Shown one piece after another: positions 36,261-48,500 of a DNA stretch of 64,000 bases. Below the pieces are notes generated by a model. That model saw only the letters and a list, made by a program, of their open reading frames with translations, did no database searches and was not told where the DNA came from. The stretch's first letter is position 1. The number at the start of each line of letters is the position of its first letter. Location of the stretch: positions 44,341,001 through 44,405,000 of the forward strand of contig CP142451.1 in assembly GCA_038049695.1 (NCBI GenBank), given 5' to 3'. A program made the translations under genes and the position numbers. Origin of the DNA: Cinnamomum chago. Lineage: Eukaryota > Streptophyta > Magnoliopsida > Laurales > Lauraceae.

Positions 36261-36697
36261 GGCAAAGGGGGAGAGAGAGTTCAAGTACTCAAAGATCTCC
36301 TACTCTTACAAGGGGGAGAGAGCTTTCAAAGTTCTCTAAAGGTGAAGAGAATGTCCAAGCTTCCTAAGGAGAGTTGTGTATGATCTTCTACAAGGGGAGA
36401 GAATGCATACCTTGCCAAAGGGAGAGAGAGGCATGGTCAAAGGGGGAGAGCAAATAGAAGAAAGATAGCTTGGAGCTAAAGAAGATGCTCGGCCATAGAG
36501 AGGAAAGAAGAAGAGAAAGCTTGAAGAATGATCAAGCTCCAAGCATCAAGAAGATTGAAGAAAAGAGCCTAAGAGCCCAAGCTAAGAGAAGGAGCATCCA
36601 AGAAGATTTCAAGTCGTGTCCAGCTTAGGGGGAGCTGAAGACTTGGTGTGTAATTTCAGTGATGAGTAAGTTGCCATCAAATTGCAAAGGGGGAGAA
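36261..36697 (+). repeat. serial purine tracts and polypurine tract of D
   Basis: GGGGGAGA-type tracts recur about seven times from 36265. The last, AAAGGGGGAGAA (36686-36697), touches the 3' LTR and should prime plus-strand synthesis. D' has the same kind of series at 25575-25875. Confidence 0.8.
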
Positions 36698-38470
36698 TGT
36701 TAGGGATTTTGTATTTGCAATTTGATGGATGCATTAACAATTGAGCATCATTGAATTTTCACACTTGCATTGTTTTAGAAAACCTTGAAATCTGGTTTTA
36801 TACATGCATTGCTTTTAAGATTTGTAAAAGTATTGTTTTATGCATGTTTTGTTTCTAAACTTGGATGCATTGATTTTAGAATTCAAACTCTTTTGAAAAC
36901 CTAATTCTTTGTGCATTACTTTTGAGAAATCATATTGAGAATTTAGGTTTGTGCCTTGCATACATTCTTCACTTTCAGAATCATCTTTGTATGCATTTTC
37001 ATTTGAAAAGAGTTTTTAGAAATCAAGCTAGCCTATGTTTTAAATCTTCCAAATTGTTTTAGGCTTTTTGTGTTTCATGTTTTTAAACATCTTCATTTGA
37101 ATTAAAACATGTTTCCAAGCTTGGTTTAGTGGCCCAAAAATCCCCACAAAGAAACACCTTCTAATTTGCATTTTATGGGATTTTTTGATCCAGGGGGTGG
37201 TCCGGCAGTGTCGCCGGTCGACCGGCCCAGAGGTCCCGGTCGACCGGGAACACTGCAGGCCAACTGGGCCCCTGGAGCCCCAACGGTCATTTTTCTGACC
37301 GTTGTGTGATCCCGGTCGACCGAGACCTGTTTGCAGGTCGACTGAGGACTAGCCGTTGGACTGTTTTTCATTATAAAGTCCATTCATTTCCAACCTTTTT
37401 CAAGGCTTGACACATGAACTTTTGAGACCATATTGGAGCCAAAGAAAGGGGAAGAAGTTGGAAAGGCTAGAGGGCTATTTGGAAATCAAATGCTTGAGTT
37501 TTAAAAAGGTACATCTTACTTATCATTTCGATTTCCATTAAAATTAGAATCAATGCGTGGTTAAATCTTTGTATTTTCTTTTATGCATGATTTCTAGTTT
37601 TTAAAGAGTTGTTTTGCAAACTCATTACCATCTTTGGAATATTAAGAATGGTTTGCAAACTCTCTTGACTAATTCGCATGCTCTTAGATTTTAATATTCA
37701 TACAACTTGTTTAGTTCATTTCTTCAAAGTTGTTTGAATCTTTTATGTGATTAGTTTTCTCTTCAATCATCATTTTATAAGCTTTGATTTTAAAATGCAT
37801 CATGCATTCATTTAAGAGCTTCATTGTAGAAATTGATTGAAGAAAAACATTCATACACTTGTGCACACACTTTAGCTCATTTAGTGTATGTTTGTAATTT
37901 GATTTACACTTTCATATTAGCCTATTTAAGAGGCAACATCATTGTGCTTAAATTGTATCTCTTAGAGTGATCTTTTGTGAAGACACTTTCTTAGAGAAAT
38001 CTTCATTTGTAAAGGTTATTGTTTAGCCTAAGAAAAGCATCTTGTAAAGGTTATTGCTTAGCTTAAGAAAAGCATTTTGTAAAGGTTATTGCTTAGCCTA
38101 AGAAAAACATCTTGTAAAGGTTATTGCTTAGCCTATAAAAGCACATTGAGAGGTTGTTGTTTAGCCTAGAAAAACAACATTGTAAGGGTTATTGCTTAGC
38201 CTAGTAAAAAGCATAAATAGTGGAAATCCGGTGGGGTGATTGGATCACAAGCCGGTAGTGGACGTAGGCATTGAGGCCGAACCACTATAAACCTTGGTGT
38301 TGTGGTGCTTGCTTTTGTGGTGATTGTTTATATTAGCTTCCGCATATTGTTTGATTTATCATCACTTGTGACTAGTTTATGTTAAGAAATTAAAATTGTT
38401 CTAAATTGGTCATAGTTGTAGCACACCCTATTCACCCCCCCCTCTAGGGTTAGGATCCCAAGGACTTTCA
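36698..38470 (+). repeat. 3' LTR of D
   Basis: 1773 bp, nearly identical to the 5' LTR. Differences visible by eye include GTCGTCGG/GTCGCCGG, GGTCCGGG/GGTCCCGG, CGACCGAGG/CGACTGAGG and one extra C near 38434. TATAAAG lies at 37372-37378. Confidence 0.95.
37210..37350. repeat. GTCGAC-type cassette in D 3' LTR
   Basis: CCGGTCGACCGG occurs near 37214, followed by three further GTCGAC words. It is the copy of 31498-31636. Confidence 0.88.
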
Positions 38471-39714
38471 GAAGCGTGTAGCAAATCACATCAAGATGAG
38501 CACCAATAAAATATTTAGGTGCCATAACAAATAAACACAAGGCATAGTATCAAAGAAAGAAACTAACATGGCATTCCCATTAATATTCCAGTTATAAGAC
38601 TAATCAAAAGTAAGTTAAGTTACAATTCCATGAGAGGCCAATAGAGGCCAATACACTTCTCCAAAACATAACCAAAAGAAACCCCATAACAAAAAGGTGA
38701 CGAACTCGAGAACCCGCCCGACGTCTAGATGACATCATCGGGCTGCCACTCTCTCACAGGGGTTGGCTCACAAGCCTCCTCCTGACGCTCCTCCTCAAAG
38801 GTAACGTCTCCTGCACCTGGGCACCAACAAACAAGGGTCAAACACAACGGTTTGGCAGGTAATCAATTTAGGCATGAACATGAACAATAACATTTAGAGA
38901 AGACATGCAAGCAAATCTTTGATATGAAATACTATCAAAACTGAGGTACATTTTCAAGAATGCGAACAAAGCTGAGATACCGAAACAAACTAGCATGAAT
39001 ACATAATATATCATGAATAGTTACAATCCACAAAGAGCCCATCCTTTCTCTATCATTTATATAATGAAAAGAGCAAGCACGCACGACAAGCACGATATAC
39101 ATAATATAAGCACGACACGATTTCCCACAAAGACGGGAATTCCGGCCGCGGAACCGGACACGCACGATGTGTAATAAATACACGACCAGTCTGCAGACAG
39201 TCCACATGTTTAAAGACCCCCAGACAGTGGATCAGACTAAAAGGGCAGTCTAAGCTCAGTGGTGTTTACTTAATTCATGAATGCACAAAACACGCGAAAC
39301 ACGGTCTAAACACGTCGAGATAAAAAGGGGGAAATCACTTATCAAAACACGATGAACACGACTAGCAAGGGCATATATAATATGCATAACACGCTTAGGA
39401 AGTGATCCCCTTTTTCTTGAAACACATCTTCAAAACTAGCCTGTACTTGACTTCAAAACGAGTACACGATGATATCCATCAAATCAAAAACCAAAGTACG
39501 AATACAAAGCCTATCAAGTTCATGCAAGGACCTTTGGTTGATCGTTGTGCAGCCGAAGCCCAGATGTTGGAATTAAAATAGCATTGGTGCCCCAGAAGTT
39601 CAAGGACATCTCGGGTTTCGAGTTCATAATATCCGGCTAAAGGCCTCTAAACATGTTCTAGTTTTCATTCTTGCAAAAACTCTTCAAAACAAGCAAATGT
39701 GTCAATTTCGGTCA

Positions 39715-39995
39715 GCTCGTGGTCAGCTGTCGGCTAGCCGAAATGGGAACTGGCTGCTAGCCGCAAGCTGACCGCTGGAAACCCAGGTCTGAAACAGCTC
39801 TCTGGAAAAGGAACCGAAATGCCCGTGGTTGGCTCACGGTTAGCCGTAAGGGAAGCTGGCGGTTAACCGCGAGCTGACCGCCGAACCCTGATGCAAAAGC
39901 CAGCTACTGGAAAAGCAACCGCCGAGTTCGGTTAGCCTGCGGTTAGCCGAAGTGGAGACTGGCGGCTAGCCGCAAGCTGACCGCCAATGCACGGG
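39715..39995. repeat. TAGCC-type palindrome cassette (A' LTR)
   Basis: Repeated GCTAGCCG, GGTTAGCCG, GGCGGTTAACCGC and GGCGGCTAGCCGC words are separated by CTCTGGAAAAG or CTACTGGAAAAG phrases, as in other copies of this type. Confidence 0.85.
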
Positions 39996-41223
39996 ACACG
40001 CGGTTCAGTGCAGGTTTTTCACATCTTTCTTCTACCCTTCTTCTTATTCTCATTCCACCTGCATTCCCTTGAGCCTACATGCTCTCCAAGGGTAAAACAC
40101 ATATATTTTTCCCAATCTTGCTCATTCAATCCGAAGAAAACAAGATCATGAAATTTGTAAACATATTCATATGCAAAATTTCCAAAACAACAATGTAGCT
40201 TAAAATACACATGCACAATGGTCCTATAAAGATTACTTGCCTTGCCCAAATGCTAAACAATCCTTCTCAAGCACTTCTCTCAAGCTAAGCCAACACTACA
40301 AGAAAACCCAAGAGAAAACCACACAACTTACTAAAAAATGGAACCAAGGAACCCATTTGAATAAAAGGGTTTGTAACATGAAAAACATGATCTTGAGGAA
40401 CCAAAATAACTCCATGAAGGATATGAGTGGAAGCTCTTACCTAGAGAAGGTCAAACAAGAGAGGAGGAAGAAAATGTAGAGCTTGTTCCACAAGAAACTC
40501 CAATAAGCTTGTATCAATGGAAAGCTTGCAAAGAGATGAAGAAGATGGTATTCTCAGAATTTCCTTTGGTGATCTCTAGCTATGTCATGCAAGGTGAGGA
40601 AGATGGAAGAAACAAGAGGGATTTCAGCCCTAGGTCAAGAACTTGCAGAAATTGGTGAAGTGAATGAAAAGAGAGGGAGATGGGGCTTTAGTGAGGAAAT
40701 GGGCCCCCAACTAGCTGAACTTCAAGTGATCAAAACACGATCTTGTGGGCCTCGGATGACTTCGACGAAGAAGGATAAAATGATCGTTGAAATATCTAGT
40801 TTCCAAAAAGTATATTTTCGACATGGTTTTGAGATCTCGAAAATTGTGTCCAGATTTGTGCAAGAAAGACAATTTTACCCTCTTGGGCCAAAACATGGGT
40901 TTTTGGGCTTCAAACATGAATGAGCTTAAAACGAAAGTTGCAACACGTCGAAACATCATCCAAATGAAATCAAAATCACACTCACACGGAAATCAATGCG
41001 ATCTTCCCAAGCTCACACGTGCACTCAGGCCTTCCTGAGTGTGTCTAATAAATACTAAACGTTCTCAAAAATCCCAAAGCTATGTCTAAGACTAAACTCA
41101 TTACTTCTAACCCAACAACAACTAAACTCACTTAGGACTAAACACATACTAATCGCACAATAATCGTAAAGGTCTGGGTCGGGGTCTAACAACCTTATTC
41201 ACCGTTAGGATCCTGGACTTTCA

Positions 41224-41560
41224 ATCTCTAGTCCTTCTGAAGTATTTGATAATACATTTTACAGCATTCCAATGTTTAGGTCCTGGTTAGATTGATATCT
41301 GTTGACTAAGCCCACCACTTGATAGATATCCGGTCTAGTACATAGCATAGCATACATGAGGCTACCAACAGCTGAAGCATATGGTATCGACCTCATCTGC
41401 TCCATTTTCCTCAAGTGTCTTAGGACACTGATCTTTGGAAAGGTGCACTCCATGCCTGAAAGGTGTAATACCCTTTTTGGAGTTTTGCATAGCAAACCGC
41501 ACCAGTACCTTATATATGTATGCAGCTTGGGATAAGCCAATCATCCTATTTTTTCGGTCT
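41224..41560 (-). pseudogene. K RNase H region, truncated by D'
   Basis: The translation contains SAVGSLMYAMLCTRPDIYQ and GLVNRYQSNQ, the conserved RT/RNase H junction of copia pol, followed by an alignable HWNAVK-like part and a truncated TRD end. D' starts here, so the catalytic half of RNase H is cut off. Frames are shifted around 41400-41480. Confidence 0.85.
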
Positions 41561-42545
41561 CGATGGAGTTTGATCCCTAGGATGTAGCTAGCTTCTCCCA
41601 AGTCCTTCATATCCAAAGTCTTGGCTAACCAAACTTTTATTGTTGATAACATTCCCACATCTTTCCCAAGGAGTAGGATGTCATCGACATATATTACCAG
41701 AAAGACTACCTTGTCGCCTTCATTTTTTATGTACACACATGGCTCATTTGGATTTTGACAAAAACCAAATGATTTGATTGCTTGGTCAAAATGGATGTTC
41801 CAGCTTCGGGATGCTTGCTTCAGTCCATAAATAGACTTCTGTAGCTTGCAAACTTTTTGCTCTTGGTTTTAACTATAAAATCGTCTGGCTGCACCATATA
41901 GATGTCTTCCTCAAGATGGCTGTTGAGAAATGCTGTCTTGACATCAATTTGCCAAATCTCGTAATCGAGATGAGCCGCAATGGATAAGAGTATCCTGATG
42001 GACTTGAGCATGGCTACCGGCGAGAAGGTTTCCTCATAATATATACCCTTTTTCTGAGTATACCATTTCGCAACAAGCCTGGCCTTAAAGGTCTCCACTC
42101 TACCATCTGGTCCTCTTTTTCTCTTATAGACCCACTTGCATCCAATAGGTTTAATATTGGCAGGCAAGTTCACAAGTGTCCAGACCTGATTGGAGTACAT
42201 TGACTCCATCTCAGGTTTCATAGCATCTTGCCAACGTCCCGAATCTATGTCATTAATTACTTCATCATAGTTAGAGGGATCTTGTTCCGGTTCTTCCGGG
42301 ACTTCCTCGTAAGACTCTCCCAAGAACGAGAACCTGTTAGGGGGCCTGACAATCCTCCCACTACGACGAGGCACTGGTGTAACTACTGGGTCCGATAAGG
42401 GCGGTTCTTCCTCAAGTTCTGTCATATTTGGATTTGGAATTGTTTGCTCTTGAATTTCTTCCAAGATCACCTTTTCTAGAGATTTCCGGTCCATTATATA
42501 ATCTTCCTCCAGAAAAACTGCATTAGTACTCACCAGCACTTTTTG
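41560..42545 (-). pseudogene. K reverse transcriptase
   Basis: From the upstream side: a variable linker (RRSGRIVRPPNRFSF), then MKPEMESMYSNQVWTLVNLP, GCKWVYKRKRGPDG, ETFKARLVAK, FSPVAMLKSIRILLSIAA, the catalytic-Asp segment QIDVKTAFLNSHLEEDIYM and the active-site box YVDD at 41680-41691. These are the ordered RT motifs of plant Ty1/copia elements. A frameshift near 41860 separates the two halves (after FIVKTKSKK), so no full RT is encoded. The catalytic residues themselves are intact. Confidence 0.92.
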
Positions 42546-43600
42546 CTCTCTGGGATTATAGAATAACCAACCTTTAGTTCCTTTAGGATATCCTAAAACA
42601 TGTACACTTCCGACTTCGTTTCCAACTTATCCGTCTTAACCTTTAGCACATGTACCGGACAACCCTAAATGTGTAAATGTTGTAGACTAGGCTTTCGCCC
42701 AAACCACAACTCCCGGGGAGTCTTAGGTACAGACTTAGATGGTATGAGGTTTAGTATGTGCATCGCAGTATTCAAGGCGTATCCCCATAAGGATATAGGT
42801 AATCCTGTGAAACTCAGCATAGACCTGATCATATCTAAAAGAGTTTGGTTCCTTCTTTTTGCTACTCCATTCTGTCGAGGCATACCAGGAGCAGACAACT
42901 GGGATAGAATCCCATTTTCTGATAAGTAGCATATAAATTCAGTAGAGAGATATTCCCCTCCTCGATCTGATCAAAGAGTCTTGATACTCTTACCTAATTG
43001 CTTTTCCGCTTCCATTTGAAACTCTTTGAACTTTTCAAAAGCTTCAAACTTGCAGTGCATAAGGTATATGTATCCATATCATGAGTAATTATCTGTGAAA
43101 GTGATGAAATACTCCTATCCTCCTTTGGCCCTGACATTAATGGGTCCACACACATCAGTATGCACTAATTCTAATAAATCTTTGGCCCTATTGCCCTTAG
43201 ATGAAAATGGTCTTTTGGTCATTTTGCCTTCCAGACAGGACTCGCAGACAGGCATTGGTTCTACCACCAATGAAGGCAAGATACCTCTTTCACTAGCGTG
43301 TCAATCCTGTTTAGGTTTATATGACCTAGCCTCAAGTGCCAAAGTTTTGTTGGATTAGATGAAGGTGACTTCCTTTTTAATGATGGTCTATTAATTGTTT
43401 CAGTATCATGTATCTCATACATTGTAGGAGTTAATAAATAAAGCCCATTCGTTACCTTGCCAGAACATATAAAAGTATCATTCCTCTTTATGATAACTTC
43501 AGTACCAAAAGTAGTGGAATAACTTTTATTCACCAAACTAGAAACTGAAATTAAATTCCACCGTAAAGACAGTACATATAACGTGTCTGACAAAACCAAT
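42546..43600 (-). pseudogene. K integrase with pre-integrase zinc domain
   Basis: The order is: VLSDTLYVLSLRWNLISVSSL, then the HHCC zinc domain (LWHLRLGHINLNRI ... CESCLEGK), then the catalytic core with [20 protein letters not shown] and [20 protein letters not shown]. The core is the rve family, which inserts the cDNA into the genome. Defects are a 1-bp loss near 43275 that closes the frame, a TGA just before SDRGG (about 42976) and a TAG where a Trp is usual near 42667. Confidence 0.88.
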
Positions 43601-44135
43601 TTATTATTTGAAAAACATTAAGTAATAACTCTCACTGAAACAACTTCTGCCTTAGCGTCAGATCCTAGGTTGACAATGATTTCTCCGTCACCGAGCCTCC
43701 TGGTTTCCCTGAACCCCTGAGGCCTTCTTTTTAGACAGATACTCTGGACAATTCCTTTTCCAATGTCCTGTCTTACCACAATGGAAACACTTTCCTTTTG
43801 ACCCTGAACCCTTAGCTTTGGCCATGCCACCATTAGGACCATTCTCCACCTTAGGACCTTTCGGAACTGATTTCTTTTTGCCTTTCCGCCCTTTGCCTTT
43901 CGGCTTGGACTTGGTATCTGACTTTTCTGTCACTAGGGCAGTTGGCTTCTTCTTCATAATCCCTTCAGTCACCACCAGCTGGTTAGACAGCTCAGCCAGA
44001 GTAAGATTCATCTTATTCATATTATAATTAACCTTGAAATTGTTGAATGACTCTGGCAATGACTCAAGGATTATGTCGATATGCGATTCTGCATCAATCG
44101 CAGCTCCCAGTACATCTAACTCATTTAATGAGTCC
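43600..44135 (-). pseudogene. K gag C-terminal half with zinc knuckle; protease active site missing
   Basis: It begins where LTR-C interrupts gag: NELDVLGAAIDAES, PESFNNFKVNYNMNK, a Lys-rich stretch and the CCHC knuckle CFHCGKTGHWKRNC at 43748-43789. Immediately after (CPEYLSKKKASG) the frame moves into a sequence matching the part beyond the protease catalytic loop (RETRRLGDGEI). No D-(T/S)-G triplet occurs between, so roughly 30-40 codons with the protease active site appear deleted. Confidence 0.8.
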
Positions 44136-45562
44136 TGTTAGATTGTATGGTCTCAATCCATCAGTTGATGTAATAAATTGATTAATTTCTTTATTCATCA
44201 ATAAAATCATGCTTTCCTTTCATGAGATGAATGGTGTTTTATTACTTAATGCACATGACCAATACATATGACATAATGATTCATAAGATGAACAGGGTCC
44301 CATTAGTATATTGGATGTGATATATGTATATGGATGAGATCCACATACGGGAGACATGTGTCACAAATCTTATACTTTAAAATATCTTCACAACCAGTGA
44401 TGAGACTGGGCATCTTATCTGATAAGGTTGCAGCACATTGATCACTATGAGATAGTGTGATTTGTCTTGATCATCAGAATGAAAGATTCTGGATCATAGT
44501 GCTGGTACATTGGATGTATTGAAGGACCATGAGAAACACCTTATGAAATACTGTCTCGATTTTAAGGTCTTCTTTCATAATTCCCTAGCAATAGGCTCTC
44601 AATCCTGAGACATTGATGAACTCAAGTTTCTGTCTATTCATTTTCTTTGAGTCACCAATGAGTGAGGCCAACTGTAGGTCAACACTTCGGTGTCTTGGGT
44701 ACGTGGTAGTAGGATTGTTGGGACATCCAATGGTCAAGATGGAATCTATCTATATTATCCCCTTGTGTGAATTAATGGATTTGTCATTAGTAAGTGCGCA
44801 CCCATCTTGATTAAGAGTTAATTGGATGGTACTGATGATCACTGTGATTAATTGGGGCTCAAGGATAATAAGATGTGGATCTAAGATTGGATGGGACAGA
44901 TTTATTCCAATTGATCCATGGATAATGATAGAGGGGACTACTTATGGTAATTGGGAAGTTTAGGGTCTTCATTGTAATTTATTCCTAAGACTGGAGTGCA
45001 ATTGCATTTATATAGTGGGGTTATTTGCAATTAACTGTGGGCCCGGATTGCACATGAGATGTGGGGTCGCATGTCCCAGTTGGAGCAAGCTTTTTAAGGA
45101 ATCCCTAGTGGTCTCCACGCTAGCCCAAGTTAATAGAAAGATACTAATCCTACTTGAACTCTAAAAGAAAGGGATTAGAAAGTTACTATTTTTATTTGAA
45201 GTGAGACTTCTAATAGTGGTAATAGTATGTTACTAATTAGTGTGGAAGTGAGACTTCCAATTTAATTAGTAAGAGAGATAGAGAGGAAGTTGCTTGAGGG
45301 CTATATAAGAAAATACATCCCCTTGGACGTCCATATCAAGAAGTACATGCCCAGCCCCCTTGTGTGCAAGAGTTGCAATCTCTTCTCTCTTCTAGTTCTT
45401 TTCTAGTTTCTTGAAGTTTCAAGTAGGGTTTCCTCTTGGAGATCCCACCCATCTTCTTGAGAAAAGAGAATCTGATACGGGTCATAGCGTGGAAGATCAA
45501 AAGGTCTTGGAGATTCTTATTTGATACGTGAAAGAGTTTCATCATCAAAGAAAGTCGCAACT

Positions 45563-48500
45563 TGTGAGAACCCGACCCCTAATTTCCTGGATTAGTGTTG
45601 TTTTATTGTGGATTAGTTTCTTTTAGTGGGATTAGTAATTGTTGGGTTGAGTTTGTGAGCTAGAATGGTTTTTCTCTAGTTTTGGGGAATTTTGAGTACC
45701 TTTGTGATTAGTGGGACCCTTTGGGGGTTATTTTAGTGACTTTGCGCAAGATTGAGAGATTATTCGAAATTCCTGATAATTCTTATTTTAGCCTCGTTTG
45801 ACTTATTTTTTTAACCTCTACAACTTTCGTGTTTACTCCGTACCCATTCGAAGTTCCGAGAATCAGTTTTTCCAGCCCTGAGGGCAAAATCGGTCTTTTC
45901 ACGTTGAATCTAGACCCAAATTTCGAGATCTCAGAACCATGCCAAAATTATACTTTTTGAAAAACTAGATTTTATGAGAAGCATTTTTCTCTTCTTCGTC
46001 GATCGCATCCGAGGCCCACAAATAGATGTTTTACCCTTGGCAAGTTTTGAGTGTTGTGGGGCCCACCCCCACCCATTTTAATAGTTGACTCTTCCCTCTC
46101 CCCTCACTCATTCGTTGCAGCCAAAGAGGGGGGCTCTGCAACTGAGCTTCCCCTCCCTTTTCTTCTTGTTTTCTCCTCCCCATTCATGGAGGAAACCTTG
46201 CCATTTGGAAACCCCACCATGTCATCTTCTTCCCCATCTCTCTAGCTTTCCATGGATGCTATTTTTGTGCAAAACCAAGGTGGGCAGCCCCTATTTCAAG
46301 CTTCTTCTTGTTGATTGATGGCTCTAGAGGTAAAGACTCCTTCCCATTTTCCTTTTATGTGCAATGGCTTTCCCTTAGGTTCTATTTCCTAGTTTGGTTT
46401 GAACTCATTCCTTGTCTTCCATTGTTTAACCCATTTTAGGGTTTGTTTTGGGGGTTTTGTAGAGATTGTTGATCTTGAGCTTGAGAGGTGATTAGAGGCT
46501 TGGTTTAGCTAATTGGAACCCAAGGCAAGTGGATGAATGGATTGTTTGAAAGTTATTAAGTTTTATGAGAAAATCGTAAATGTTTATTACTTGTTCTTAG
46601 TAATTTGATATATGTTTTCACATATGTTTCTTGCCACATTTCTAGTGATTTCGAAATGCATATTAATGGGCATTTCTCTCTTGTTAAATCTCTTGGAAAT
46701 GTATGCATTTCATTTGGTCAAAGTTTGTTCATATGGTTTATAAGGAATGGGGTTGGTTTTGCCATCCATAATTATGTTTATTAGCTTGCATTGATTTGAA
46801 ACAAATGCTCATTTAAAGAGTTTTGCTAAATCCTCTATTGTTATGGAAATGTGATCAATAGTCTTGATTTATCTCTAGATTTTAGCTCAAATGGACCTTG
46901 GTGTATGTTGGAGATTTTTCCCTTTGTTTGGTGTTAAATGGGAAGAAGGAGGTGTTTAGATTTAATTTTCATTGGAGTCTTGATGAGGGTTTTAAGTGAT
47001 TGTGGAAGAAATTTGATGGTTGTTTAAGTGTTGATAGGAGGGAAAAAGAGGAGGACCAAGGCCACTGCAGAATAGAACCTGGGTTCTGTTCCGCAGTGTG
47101 CCCGGTCGACCTGGGACACACTGACAAGAAATTCTGGGACCATTTAAGTTACAACCCCCGGTCGACTTGGCCCATGGCCGGTCGACCGGGCACACAGAGG
47201 CCAGGTCGACCGGGCCTGGGGCCAGGTTGACCGGGCCCATTGGGAAAATTCCTGCTGGAGTGAATTTCCAACCTGATTTAGAATGGTTTTAGGTGGGACT
47301 TTGGCTACCCTCTTTGGACTGATTGGACTATGTGTGAGGATGTCTTGAGCCGACACTCCTCACGGTTGGTTCGGTGGCATCGAAGTTCAATCCATTTCAA
47401 TCTTGAACGGTATGGGACGACGCGATATCTTCCTTATATCTAAACGCAAAGCCTATTTCCTTGGTTATCGCGAATCCTATCCCTTTCGGTGACTGAGTAG
47501 GTTGCTCGATGCTTCCGGATTAACGTCATGCCTAGGATGGACCATTTATAGTCTTGATTTTCTATTGTAGCATCTAGTATTATCCAGAAGCTCATGTCAA
47601 GTTTTGAAAATCGTAAAGTGCATAAGGAGCCCGGAATGTCTTTAAATTCAAGGAGTACCAAGTAAATATTATAATCGACATACGGGACCCCTATTCACTT
47701 AAATAGATCTTGAAACCTATATTTTTCCCGAAATTGTAATAGTTCATTGTTTCACCTCAGTTCCAAGATTCGCATTACATGACTTGTTTTCCCGAAAGCA
47801 TTGAAGTTACACTAGTAACAGTTATTTGTCCCGAAATGTATTGCCCGACATGAAACGACAGTGTGCCCTTGAGCACCTCCGTCTTGCTCGTTTATTTATT
47901 GTACTTGATTTACTTGCATATGTCTCGATTTGTTATTTGACCTATGAGTCGGCATCACTAAGCTTGGATAACCTTGTCGGTTTGATCCACCGACTTGGAG
48001 ATCCCCCTCTCGTCCCGCCAGCTGCAGTTTGGATCCCGATACCCGGTTTATTACCGTGGTCCCGTCCCGATACCCGGTTCGCTACCGCGGTCCCGTCCCG
48101 TATATTTATATTGTATATATGATTTGCGTTGAGTCTCCTCACCTTGTGTGACTGAGACCAACGTCCCGTTATACTCTTGTCACTTCAGTGATAGAGGACT
48201 TAGCTTTTTGTGATTGCCATCTTGCCAGTTCCCGATTCCTTGGATACCCGACATGTTTTATATTGCTTATTTGTTTTCCGATAAATGATTCATGTCCTTT
48301 ATGAAAGTTATTATTTAAACAAGTGTTAATATTCTCCAAGGTAAATTCAGTTATTATTATATTATTTCTCGTTCTTTGTACATGCACATGTTTTAAATGA
48401 ATGTCGGTTGGCTGAATACCCATGTTTTTACATATGTTTCATACGAACAATGGTTTTGCTAGATTTCTAAGATTACACATGTTTTAAATGAATACCCGAA

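Larger units (their letters stand above)
30984..38470 (+). mobile_element. Element D: complete, non-autonomous copia-like LTR retrotransposon
   Basis: The element is 7487 bp long. It consists of a 5' LTR, PBS, gag-like ORF, a T-rich stretch without pol, repeated purine tracts, a polypurine tract and a 3' LTR. Perfect target duplications GAAGC flank it (30979-30983 and 38471-38475). By eye the two LTRs differ at about 10 substitutions and one indel in about 1,772 bp. No protease, integrase, RT or RNase H motif is visible, so it depends on enzymes from another element. It is one of the youngest insertions here. Confidence 0.93.
30860..41191 (-). mobile_element. GypA-like solo LTR (variant A'), interrupted by element D
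   Basis: It runs from TGTCGCGACCCC (30860) to GGGGTCTAACA (41191). Perfect target duplications ACCTT flank it (30855-30859 and 41192-41196). Without D it is about 2.84 kb. It shares GypA/GypB landmarks such as TCCCACAGG...CCGCGGTGAGGAT and TCGACGAAGAAGG...GATCGTTGAAATATCTAG near 40760. Its body is more diverged than in other GypA copies. The cassette at 39715-39995 is the TAGCC type. It is inserted in the D' 3' LTR. Confidence 0.9.
1430..41223 (+). mobile_element. Element D' (copia-like, non-autonomous), heavily interrupted; 5' end outside window
   Basis: D' is reassembled from segments 1430-2694, 13683-13771, 16991-17816, 23834-24500, 25280-26738, 30162-30859 and 41192-41223. The junctions are defined by target duplications of the inserts. 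The first segment matches the gag end of intact element D (about 33900-34260). The 25470-25875 part matches D 36150-36697, including the polypurine tract. The LTR from 25877 matches the D LTR and ends in GGACTTTCA at 41223. D' is inserted in the RNase H region of copia element K. Unlike D, it carries a module of about 2.5 kb with a Transposase_32-like ORF. Its 5' LTR lies left of the window. Confidence 0.8.
25877..41223 (+). mobile_element. 3' LTR of D', interrupted
   Basis: Segments 25877-26738, 30162-30859 and 41192-41223 align with the D LTR (30984-32755) from TGTTAGG to GGACTTTCA. The inserts are the LTR-C pair 26739-30161 and the GypA-like LTR 30860-41191. TATAAAAC at 26407-26413 is the likely TATA box, directly after a GTCGAC cassette (26230-26385). 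The ~36-bp minisatellite is at 30474-30645. It is clearly more diverged from D than the two D LTRs are from each other. Confidence 0.88.

Noticed and set aside
5613-47240. XhoI (CTCGAG) and SalI (GTCGAC) sites as cloning artefacts
   Set aside because: The words are embedded in native-looking LTR sequence, occur many times with mutations, and are present in both LTRs of an intact element.
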